Below, one piece after another: positions 1 to 5,566 of a DNA stretch of 12,247 nt. The stretch comes from JANNOG01 sp050329835 (GTDB lineage: Bacteria > Actinomycetota > Actinomycetes > Actinomycetales > JBBAYJ01). Below the pieces are notes generated by a model, which worked only from the letters and a program-made list of their open reading frames with translations, was not told the DNA's origin and did not search any database. The translations under genes were made by a program, and so were the position numbers. The stretch covers positions 1 through 12,247 of the forward strand of contig JBHJOJ010000030.1 of the NCBI GenBank assembly GCA_050329835.1, read 5' to 3'. Within the stretch, counting starts at the first letter, position 1. Every line of letters starts with the position of its first letter.

Positions 1-515
1 TCCAGCGCGACCACCTCCGAGACCCGGGCCCCGGTGCCGTAGAGGGTCTCCATGAGCGCCCGGTCCCGCAGCCCCGCCGGGGTGTCGTCCGCCGGGGCGG
101 CGAGCAGGCGTCCCACCTCGTCGACGGTCAGCGCGCGGGGCAGTCGGTCGGGAGGGCGGGGGCCGGGGACGCCGGCCGCCACGTCGTCCGCCCAGCCGGC
201 CGCGGCCCAGTGCCGGTGCCACCCCCGCACCGCCGCGAGCGCCCGGGCCGTCGAGGCGGTGGACAGCGCCGGCGTGGTGGTGCGCAGGCCGACGACGAAG
301 TCGGCGACGTCGTCGGCCGTCACGTCGCCGGGCGCCGTCCGGCCCCGGGCCGTCAGGTGGCCGAGGTACCGGGTGAGGTCGCGACGGTAGGCGGCGACGG
401 TGTTCGCCGCCCGGCCCCGCTCGACGACGAGGTGGTCGAGGTACAGCCGCAGGGCGTCCGGCAGCGGCGGGCCGCCGGCCCCGGCGGCCCGCCCGGGCGG
501 GGATGCCGCGGTCAG
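1..515 (-). CDS. xerD: Tyrosine recombinase XerD-like, N-terminal part (cut by left window edge)
   Basis: Tyrosine site-specific recombinase of the XerC/XerD family, which resolves chromosome dimers at dif sites. The translation gives a core-binding (SAM-like) domain with YLDHLVVERG and NTVAAYRRDLTRYL, then a linker and the start of the catalytic domain with LTVDEVGRLLAAP, GLRDRALMETLYGTGARVSE. The Arg of TGARVSE is the first catalytic Arg; the later catalytic residues and the Tyr lie beyond base 1. The start is unresolved. No in-frame ATG, GTG or TTG exists between the ald stop and the GTG at 323, which would delete most of the core-binding domain. The outermost candidate is CTG at 515, overlapping the ald TGA as CTGA. 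CTG at 464, just after a strong hairpin, fits the usual XerD N-terminus better. The residues between them are Gly/Ala/Pro-rich and may not be translated. It could instead be a XerC-type paralogue, but the domain wording fits actinobacterial XerD. Confidence 0.85.
   Translation of the reverse strand, partial: MTAASPPGRAAGAGGPPLPDALRLYLDHLVVERGRAANTVAAYRRDLTRYLGHLTARGRTAPGDVTADDVADFVVGLRTTTPALSTASTARALAAVRGWHRHWAAAGWADDVAAGVPGPRPPDRLPRALTVDEVGRLLAAPADDTPAGLRDRALMETLYGTGARVSEVVAL
466..501 (-). terminator. Strong GC hairpins at ald-xerD junction (candidate terminator or leader structure)
   Basis: Positions 466-478 (GGCGGGCCGCCGG) are a perfect 13-bp inverted repeat of 481-493, with a 2-base centre. 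Overlapping them, 488-501 is a perfect 14-bp palindrome (CCCGCCCGGGCGGG). The two structures share 488-493, so they cannot both form fully. They begin 11 bases after the ald stop codon and there is no U-tract. U-less hairpins of this kind have been proposed as terminators in high-GC actinobacteria. An alternative is a leader structure controlling xerD translation. That they form in RNA is inference. Confidence 0.45.
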
Positions 516-1633
516 GCGAGCAGCGCCGCCGGCTCGGCGGCCTCCAGGCCGTGGGCGGCGCCGACCGGGCCGTTGTAGAGGACGCCGTCGTGGGTGTGCA
601 GGCCCGCGGCCAGTCCCGGGTCGGCCCGCAGCGCCCCCGGCCACCCCCGCTCGACGAGCGCGGTGACGTAGGGCAGCGTGACATTGGTGAGGGCCCGGGT
701 CGACGTGTGGGGAACCGCGCCCGGCATGTTGGCGACGCAGTAGAAGACGCTGTCGTGCACCCGGAACGTCGGCTCGTCGTGGGTGGTGGGACGGGAGTCC
801 TCGAAACACCCGCCCTGGTCGATGGAGATGTCGACGAGCACGCTGCCCGGGCGCATCCGAGACACGGTCTCGTTGCTCACCAGGGTCGGCGCCTTGGCGC
901 CGGGGACGAGGACCGCGCCGATGACGAGGTCGGCCTGGGTGACGGCGGCCTCGACCTCGAACCGGTTGGAGACCACGGTGCGGATCCGGCCCTGGTACAC
1001 GCCGTCGGCGGCCCGCAGCCGGTCGACGTCGAGGTCGAGGACCGTGACGTCGGCGTGCATGCCGACCGCGGTGGCGACGGCGTTCATGCCGGCCGCCCCC
1101 GCCCCGACGACGACGACCTGGGCGGGCCGGACGCCGGACACCCCACCCATGAGCACGCCCCGCCCGCCGTGCGCGCGCATCAGCGTATGGGCACCCTCGA
1201 GCGGGGCGAGCCGGCCCGCGACCTCGCTCATCGGGTACAGCAGTGGCAGGCCCCCGCCGCGGCCGGTCACGGTCTCGTAGGCGATCGACGTCACCCGCCG
1301 CTCGAGCAGCGCGGCGGTCAGCGGACGGTCGGCGGCCAGGTGCAGGAAGGTGAACAGCAGCAGGCCCGGCCGCAGCCGTCCATACTCCTCCGCGATCGGC
1401 TCCTTCACCTTGACGACGAGGTCGGCGCTGCCCCAGACCTTGTCGGGGCCGTCGACGACCTCGGCGCCGGCGGCGGCGTACTCGGTGTCGGGGATGGCGG
1501 AGCCCACCCCGGCGCCGGACTCGACGACCACGCGGTGGCCTCGCAGGACCAGTTCATGGACGCCGGCCGGGGTCATGGCGACCCGGGACTCGGCGGTCTT
1601 CACTTCTCGCGGGACACCCACGACGACGGACAT
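512..1633 (-). CDS. ald: Alanine dehydrogenase
   Basis: NAD-dependent alanine dehydrogenase, interconverting L-alanine plus NAD with pyruvate, ammonia and NADH in the cytoplasm. With the start chosen here it is 373 residues, close to the 371 of M. tuberculosis Ald. Known catalytic positions are visible with a +2 offset: Arg17 (ESRVAMTP), Lys77 (VVKVKEP), His98 (FTFLHLA) and Asp about 272 (DISIDQGG). The Rossmann nucleotide loop is GAGAAGMNA near residue 180, and family signatures PMSEVAGRLA, GGRGVLMGG and IGAVLVPGAKAP are intact. In-frame starts also occur at GTG 1651, ATG 1645 and ATG 1639. I prefer ATG 1633 because it fits family length and has GGTGAT, matching the 3' part of the Shine-Dalgarno consensus, 4 bases upstream. 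It lies about 90 bases after hisS on the same strand, with hairpins between them. No AldR-type regulator gene is next to it. Confidence 0.95.
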   Translation of the reverse strand: MSVVVGVPREVKTAESRVAMTPAGVHELVLRGHRVVVESGAGVGSAIPDTEYAAAGAEVVDGPDKVWGSADLVVKVKEPIAEEYGRLRPGLLLFTFLHLAADRPLTAALLERRVTSIAYETVTGRGGGLPLLYPMSEVAGRLAPLEGAHTLMRAHGGRGVLMGGVSGVRPAQVVVVGAGAAGMNAVATAVGMHADVTVLDLDVDRLRAADGVYQGRIRTVVSNRFEVEAAVTQADLVIGAVLVPGAKAPTLVSNETVSRMRPGSVLVDISIDQGGCFEDSRPTTHDEPTFRVHDSVFYCVANMPGAVPHTSTRALTNVTLPYVTALVERGWPGALRADPGLAAGLHTHDGVLYNGPVGAAHGLEAAEPAALLA

Positions 1634-1658
1634 GCGCATCACCATAGGCACTTCGGCA

Positions 1659-1677
1659 CCGATCGGGTAGCGATCGG
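1659..1677. promoter_or_regulatory. Perfect 7-bp inverted repeat upstream of ald (candidate operator)
   Basis: CCGATCG (1659-1665), a 5-base spacer, then CGATCGG (1671-1677) form a perfect 7-bp inverted repeat. Its near edge is 25 bases from the preferred ald start. The size and position suit a dimeric repressor or activator site, or a short mRNA hairpin. Lrp/AsnC regulators control ald in some actinobacteria, but this site does not prove which protein binds. No convincing -35/-10 pair is visible beside it. Confidence 0.35.
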
Positions 1678-1700
1678 CGGGTCGCGGTGGCGGAATCCGT

Positions 1701-1724
1701 CGTCCCGTCGGGAATGACGGGCCG
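1701..1724 (-). terminator. Weak hairpin just after hisS stop
   Basis: CCCGTC (1704-1709) and GACGGG (1716-1721) form a 6-bp stem with a 6-base loop. A few more pairs outside one mismatch extend it to 1701-1724. It starts directly after the hisS stop at 1725-1727. There is no U-tract, so terminator function is only a possibility, and read-through into ald is equally plausible. Confidence 0.3.
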
Positions 1725-3083
1725 TCAGCCGGCCCGGCCGGGGCGGCGGTCGGCCTCGGGCGGCCGCCACTGCGCGGGATCGGCGGCCGTCTGCGCCCCC
1801 GACCGGATGTCCTTCACCTCGTGCGCGGCGCCGGCCTCCCGGGCCGGGAACCACACGAACGGGATCCCGAGCCGGTCGGCGTGGCGGATCTGGCGGCCGT
1901 ACCTCGCCGCGGTCGGCGCGGTGTCCGCGGGGATGCCGCGGGCCCGCAGCGCACGGGCCACCGCGGCGCTCGCCGGGCGGTCGTCCTCGCTGTCGACCGC
2001 GACCAGGACGCACGTCGGGACGGGCCGCGAGGCCCGTACCCCGGAGGCGAACACCCGGGACAGCAGCCGGGTGACGCCGATGCTGAGGCCGACCCCCGGG
2101 TACCGCTGCGCCCCCGTGCTGGCCAGATCGTCGTACCGCCCGCCGGAGCAGACGGAGCCCAGCGACTCGTGGCCGACGAGCTCGGTCTCGTAGACGGTTC
2201 CGGTGTAGTAGTCGAGGCCGCGGGCGATCGACAGGTCCGCCTCGACGACACCGGGCGCCGCCTCGGCCGCCGCCGCCAGCAGGGCGGTGAGGCGCTCCGC
2301 CCCCGCCGCGAGGTCGGCGTTGCCGGCCCCGTGCCGCTCCGCCAGCGCGAGCGCCCGGTCCAGGGCTCCCGGCCCCCGCAGGCCGGCGAGCTCCAGGCAG
2401 GCCCGGGCCTGGTCCTCCCCCGCGCCGGCGAGGCGCAACAGCTCCGCCACCCGGTCGGGTCCGATCTTCGCGAGCTTGTCGAGGGCCGCCAGCCCGGCGG
2501 CCGGGTCGGGCACCCCCATCCCGCGGAGGAAGCCCTCGGCGAGGCGGCGGTGGCTCACCCGGATCCGGACGTCGCCGACGTCGAGGCGGCCCAGCGCCTC
2601 GGCCATGACGAGCGCGACGTCGACCTCGTGGTGCCCGGGGAGGTCGCCGGCGCCGACGACGTCGATGTCGGCCTGGACGAACTCCCGGAACCGGCCGTCC
2701 TGCGGGCGCTCCCCCCGCCACACCGGCTGGATCTGGTAACGCTTGAACGGGAAGGTCAGGTGACCGGCGTTCTCGACCACCCACCTCGCGAACGGCACGG
2801 TGAGGTCGAAGTGCAGGCCCAGCCGGTCGTCGCGCCCGGCCGCGGCCGTCGGCGCCGTCTCCGTCTCGTCGGCCTGCAACCGGGACAGGACGTAGATCTC
2901 CTTGTCGGTCTCGCCCTTGCGCAGCAGCTGGGACAGCGGCTCGACCGACCGCGTCCGCAGCGGCGCGAAGCCGTGGAGCTCGAACGTCCCGCGCAGGCGG
3001 TCCAGCAGCTCCAGCTCCACCCACTGCTGGGCGGGCGTCCATTCGGGGAACCCCGACAGCCCCGACCGGCGCGAGGCGCTCAC
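1725..3083 (-). CDS. hisS: Histidyl-tRNA synthetase, divergent eukaryote/archaea-like type
   Basis: Class II histidine-tRNA ligase, 452 residues. The N-terminus reads SGFPEW where classical bacterial HisRS has the APKG/RGT-type motif. Motif 2 spans about residues 115-141, with WRGERPQDGRFREF. The histidine-binding motif RGLDYYTGT is at about 288-296, SGGRYDDL at 313-320, and motif 3 (GVGLSIGVTRLL) near 330-343. An anticodon-binding domain follows from about 360. The sequence HFDLTVPFAR (91-100) resembles the eukaryotic/archaeal HisRS form RYDLTVPFAR rather than the usual bacterial LRPEGTA. I chose GTG 3083 because it overlaps the upstream hydrolase stop as GTGA and gives the expected N-terminus. 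The reading frame stays open far upstream, but that part is antisense noise. Genes at this locus in other actinobacteria encode classical HisRS, so this may be a non-orthologous replacement. HisZ is unlikely because both histidine motifs and the anticodon domain are present. Confidence 0.93.
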   Translation of the reverse strand: MSASRRSGLSGFPEWTPAQQWVELELLDRLRGTFELHGFAPLRTRSVEPLSQLLRKGETDKEIYVLSRLQADETETAPTAAAGRDDRLGLHFDLTVPFARWVVENAGHLTFPFKRYQIQPVWRGERPQDGRFREFVQADIDVVGAGDLPGHHEVDVALVMAEALGRLDVGDVRIRVSHRRLAEGFLRGMGVPDPAAGLAALDKLAKIGPDRVAELLRLAGAGEDQARACLELAGLRGPGALDRALALAERHGAGNADLAAGAERLTALLAAAAEAAPGVVEADLSIARGLDYYTGTVYETELVGHESLGSVCSGGRYDDLASTGAQRYPGVGLSIGVTRLLSRVFASGVRASRPVPTCVLVAVDSEDDRPASAAVARALRARGIPADTAPTAARYGRQIRHADRLGIPFVWFPAREAGAAHEVKDIRSGAQTAADPAQWRPPEADRRPGRAG

Positions 3084-3832
3084 AGCACGCTCCCGGGCCG
3101 GCCGGACGGCGCCGTGCCGGCCCGGAAGCCGGCGAGGAACGGGTTGGCCGCCCGCTCCGCGCCGACGGTGGTGGCCGGGCCGTGCCCGGGCAGGACGACG
3201 GTCTCGTCCGGGTGGGCGGCCATGACCACCTCGAGGGAGCGGGCCATCGCCTCCGGGTCCGCTCCCGGCAGGTCGGTGCGCCCGACCGACCCCGCGAACA
3301 GCAGGTCGCCGCTCAGCAGGACGTCCTCGCCGGCGGGGGCGGCGCCGGTGAACCGGAAGCACACCGACCCCTCGGTGTGCCCCGGGGTGTGGCGGACCGC
3401 GACCTCGAGCCCCGCGAGAGCGAGCACGGTCTCGCCCCCCGGCCCCGCGGGCAGGTCGACGACCGTGTCCGGCTCGGCCCACGACGCCTGCGGGCCCAGG
3501 TGGGCGGTGAGCATCGGGACCAGGTCGGCGCCGAGGGCGTTCCCGAGCTGCGCCAGCGGGTCCCGCAGCCGGTACCGGTCCCCGGGGTGCACGTGCACGG
3601 CCAGTGGCGGGTCCGCGGAGCGCGACAGCGGCGTCACCGACCACACGTGGTCGGCGTGGCCGTGGGTGACCAGCACGGCCGCCGGACGCAGCCGCTCCTC
3701 GCGCAGCACCCGGTGCAGGGCGCCGGTCACCCCGAAGCCGGGGTCGACGACCAGGCAGGGGCCGCCCGGGGCGACGGCGACGATCCAGCAGTTGGTGCCG
3801 AAGGCGGTCGCGGGCACGTGACGGACCAGCAC
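3080..3832 (-). CDS. Metallo-beta-lactamase-fold hydrolase (glyoxalase II-like)
   Basis: Cytoplasmic binuclear-metal hydrolase of 250 residues, resembling hydroxyacylglutathione hydrolase (glyoxalase II); its substrate is unknown. Metal ligands are all visible: THGHADH (His57, His59, Asp61, His62), His152 in HTPGHTEG, Asp176 in LLSGDLLF and His217 in LPGHGP. The GRTDLPG segment after Asp176 is typical of the glyoxalase II-like branch. The start is GTG 3832; the upstream Shine-Dalgarno is poor, but a -10-like box lies 6 bases upstream, suggesting a leaderless message. The stop overlaps the hisS start by 4 bases (GTGA), implying translational coupling. The corresponding gene in M. tuberculosis (Rv2581c) also sits beside hisS, so the pairing is conserved although its reason is unknown. 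Actinobacteria use mycothiol rather than glutathione, so a mycothiol or other thioester substrate is an inference. Confidence 0.92.
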   Translation of the reverse strand: MLVRHVPATAFGTNCWIVAVAPGGPCLVVDPGFGVTGALHRVLREERLRPAAVLVTHGHADHVWSVTPLSRSADPPLAVHVHPGDRYRLRDPLAQLGNALGADLVPMLTAHLGPQASWAEPDTVVDLPAGPGGETVLALAGLEVAVRHTPGHTEGSVCFRFTGAAPAGEDVLLSGDLLFAGSVGRTDLPGADPEAMARSLEVVMAAHPDETVVLPGHGPATTVGAERAANPFLAGFRAGTAPSGRPGSVL

Positions 3833-3838
3833 CGGCCC

Positions 3839-3844
3839 AGCCTA
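3839..3844 (-). promoter_or_regulatory. -10-like box for the hydrolase-hisS operon
   Basis: On the minus strand TAGGCT fits the TAnnnT -10 pattern and ends 6 bases before the GTG at 3832. Transcription could therefore begin at the start codon itself, giving a leaderless mRNA, as is common in actinobacteria. There is no clear -35 box. This is inference from spacing only. Confidence 0.3.
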
Positions 3845-3878
3845 GGGCGGGGCGCGGAGGCGACCTGCCTGCTGGCTC

Positions 3879-3884
3879 GGGAGG
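3879..3884 (+). promoter_or_regulatory. Shine-Dalgarno that decides the VOC gene start
   Basis: GGGAGG directly abuts the ATG at 3885, which makes that ATG unusable with this site. It lies 9 bases from the in-frame GTG at 3894, a workable spacing. No other good ribosome binding site lies close upstream, so GTG 3894 is favoured. Confidence 0.6.
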
Positions 3885-3893
3885 ATGGCCTCC

Positions 3894-4616
3894 GTGCGCC
3901 TCGAGAACATCGCGTGGGACGCCCGGGATCCGCAGCGGCTCGGGCGCTTCTGGTCCGCCGCGCTGGACGCGTCCCCCCTCTCCGACGGGCCCGACCTGGT
4001 CGAGGCGAGGATGCCGCTCGCCGACGGCGCCTTCCTCGACCTGTGCTTCCAGCGCGTCCCGGACCCCTCCCGCGCGCCCGCCCGGTTGCACCTGGACCTG
4101 CGCGGCGGGGCCGACCAGGCGGCTGTCGTGGAGCGCCTGCTGGCTCTGGGCGCCCGCCATGCCGACATCGGCCAAGGGGCGGTTCCCTGGGTCGTCCTGG
4201 CCGACCCGGAGGGCAACGCGTTCTGCGTGATGGAGGAGCGCGCCGTGTACCGGGACACCGGCCCGATCGCGGCGCTGCCGCTCGACAGCGCCGACCTGGC
4301 CAGGGACGCCGAGTTCTGGGCCGCGGTGACGGGCTGGGTCCCCTGGGACGGGATGACCTGGGCCGCCACCCTGCGCCACCCGTCGGGCACCGGCCCGCTC
4401 CTCGAGCTGTGCCCCGAACGCGAGCCCCGGCGCGGCAAGAACCGCCTGCATCTCGACGTCCGTCGCGATCCCGGCTCGGGCGACCCGACGGACCAGCTCC
4501 TCGCCCTGGGGGCCAGGAGGCTCAGCGCACCGGGCGAGTTCCCCTGGATCGTGTTCGCCGATCCCTCCGGGAACGAGCTCTGCGTGCTGCCGCCCGTGGA
4601 ACCGACACCCGACTGA
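3894..4616 (+). CDS. VOC-family protein with two glyoxalase-like domains
   Basis: Protein of 240 residues with two tandem vicinal-oxygen-chelate (glyoxalase/bleomycin-resistance/dioxygenase fold) domains, at about 1-118 and 128-238. Each half repeats the same pattern: an LHLD segment (LHLDLR, LHLDVR) and a closing signature of the form DPxGNxxCV (ADPEGNAFCVME and ADPSGNELCVLP). This matches the Glyoxalase_6-like families, which are abundant in actinobacteria and mostly of unknown substrate. The His in LHLD and the Glu after CVM could be metal ligands in domain 1. Domain 2 ends in CVLP without the Glu, so metal binding there is doubtful. The start is GTG 3894, chosen from the Shine-Dalgarno spacing. 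It is transcribed away from the hydrolase gene. I do not recall a VOC gene at this point in M. tuberculosis, where hydrolase and cyclophilin genes diverge directly, so it may be a lineage-specific insertion. Confidence 0.85.
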   Translation: MRLENIAWDARDPQRLGRFWSAALDASPLSDGPDLVEARMPLADGAFLDLCFQRVPDPSRAPARLHLDLRGGADQAAVVERLLALGARHADIGQGAVPWVVLADPEGNAFCVMEERAVYRDTGPIAALPLDSADLARDAEFWAAVTGWVPWDGMTWAATLRHPSGTGPLLELCPEREPRRGKNRLHLDVRRDPGSGDPTDQLLALGARRLSAPGEFPWIVFADPSGNELCVLPPVEPTPD

Positions 4617-4622
4617 GGTGGA

Positions 4623-4668
4623 GCACCTACCCTCGGGGCAGCGGGAAGGCCTCACGTGCCCGAGGTGC
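4623..4668. promoter_or_regulatory. Bulged inverted repeat between VOC and cyclophilin genes
   Basis: GCACCT (4623-4628) pairs with AGGTGC (4663-4668), and CGGG (4634-4637) with CCCG (4659-4662). This gives a 10-bp stem with a 5-base bulge and a 21-base loop. A smaller alternative hairpin, AGGTG-GAG-CACCT (4616-4628), overlaps the VOC stop. It could act as a weak terminator for the VOC gene or an operator for the cyclophilin gene. There is no U-tract. Confidence 0.25.
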
Positions 4669-4669
4669 C

Positions 4670-4675
4670 TATGCT
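4670..4675 (+). promoter_or_regulatory. -10-like box upstream of cyclophilin gene
   Basis: TATGCT fits the TAnnnT -10 pattern and would start transcription near 4682, leaving a leader of about 33 bases that contains GGAGG at 4705-4709. No recognisable -35 hexamer lies 16-18 bases upstream. A 9-base direct repeat, ACGGCCGGG, occurs at 4681-4689 and 4692-4700 in the leader. Confidence 0.3.
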
Positions 4676-4714
4676 TCCGGACGGCCGGGTGACGGCCGGG
4701 ACACGGAGGGGCCA

Positions 4715-5566
4715 GTGAACCGCAAGCGCGAGCGTGCGAACTCGCAGCGCCGGTACGGGACGTACCAGGCGCGGCAGGAGGAGAAGGCGGCGGCCGCCGC
4801 CCGGCGCCGTCGTCTGGCGGCGATCGCGGGTGCGGGCGGCGCCGTCGTCGCGCTCGTCGCGGTCACCGTCCTGTGGTTCGCCGGCGGCCCGGACGACGAG
4901 AGCGCCGTCGCCGGCGACCCGGCCACCACCCCGGCCGCCGACGACACCGCACCCCCGTCGGCCCCCGCCACCGACGCCGCGCCCGCCGACCCGGGTCTGT
5001 GCCCCGAGCCCGGTCCCGGCCCGCGCGCCGACCCGGTCCAGCTCGACGCCGTGCCGCCGCCCGCGAGCGGCCGGGTCGTCGTCACCCTCGACACGACCTG
5101 CGGGCCGCTGACGGCCGAGCTGGACGGCGACGCCGCGCCCCAGGGGGTGGGCAACCTCGTGGGTCTGGCGCAGGCCGGGTTCTTCGACGGCACGCCCTGC
5201 CACCGGCTGACGACCCAGAACATCTTCGTGCTCCAGTGCGGGGATCCCACGGCCACCGGCTCCGGCGGCCCGGGCTACAGCTTCGGCCCGGTCGAGAACG
5301 CCCCGGCCGACGGCGTGTACCCGGCGGGGACGCTGGCCATGGCGCGCGCCCCGGACGACCCGCAGAGCATGGGCAGCCAATTCTTCGTCGTGTACCAGGA
5401 CTCGACCATCCCGGCGGACGCCGCCGGGGGGTACAGCGTGCTCGGCACCCTGACGTCGGGGCTCGACGTCGTCCAGCGGATCGCGTCGGCGGGGACGGCC
5501 GCCGACGGGGTGGCTCCCGCCCAATCGGTCGGGATCCGGTCCCTCACCGTCCAGGAGGCCTCGTGA
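4715..5566 (+). CDS. ppiB: Membrane-anchored cyclophilin-type peptidyl-prolyl isomerase
   Basis: Peptidyl-prolyl cis-trans isomerase of 283 residues, predicted to sit outside the membrane. A basic cytoplasmic N-terminus (1-33, ending RRRR) precedes one membrane segment (about 34-56) with no lipobox. An Ala/Pro/Asp-rich linker runs to about 118 and the cyclophilin domain occupies about 119-283. The active-site pattern includes His163-Arg164 (the catalytic Arg) and MGSQFFVVY (Gln222, Phe223). Cysteines at 96, 129, 162 and 175 lie in the exported part and could form disulfides. The start is GTG 4715, with GGAGG at 4705-4709 spaced 5 bases away. The stop overlaps the DUF349 start by 4 bases (GTGA). 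M. tuberculosis PpiB (Rv2582) occupies the same relative place. Its nearness to secDF suits a role in folding exported proteins, but clients are unknown. Confidence 0.92.
   Translation: MNRKRERANSQRRYGTYQARQEEKAAAAARRRRLAAIAGAGGAVVALVAVTVLWFAGGPDDESAVAGDPATTPAADDTAPPSAPATDAAPADPGLCPEPGPGPRADPVQLDAVPPPASGRVVVTLDTTCGPLTAELDGDAAPQGVGNLVGLAQAGFFDGTPCHRLTTQNIFVLQCGDPTATGSGGPGYSFGPVENAPADGVYPAGTLAMARAPDDPQSMGSQFFVVYQDSTIPADAAGGYSVLGTLTSGLDVVQRIASAGTAADGVAPAQSVGIRSLTVQEAS
5553..5558 (+). promoter_or_regulatory. Shine-Dalgarno for DUF349 gene inside cyclophilin gene end
   Basis: AGGAGG lies within the last codons of the cyclophilin gene, 4 bases before the GTG at 5563. Together with the GTGA stop/start overlap it fixes the DUF349 start and implies coupled translation. 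Confidence 0.75.

Noticed and set aside
1..515. Phage or integrative-element integrase rather than housekeeping recombinase
   Set aside because: The sequence is closest in wording to chromosomal XerD, there is no tRNA or attachment site nearby, and neighbours are core genes; the missing C-terminal half leaves slight doubt.
503..1717. A 404-codon plus-strand open frame antisense to ald
   Set aside because: Shadow of a strongly conserved alanine dehydrogenase; no domain or plausible ribosome binding site.
3885..3887. ATG as start of the VOC gene
   Set aside because: It directly abuts the only good Shine-Dalgarno (3879-3884), leaving no spacing; the GTG at 3894 fits better.
1725..4655. A 976-codon minus-strand open frame that would fuse a long N-terminal extension to HisRS
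   Set aside because: The extra part lies over the hydrolase gene in another frame and antisense to the VOC gene. It is low-complexity Arg/Gly/Pro/Ala sequence typical of high-GC shadow frames, and a GTG with a GTGA overlap gives the normal HisRS start.
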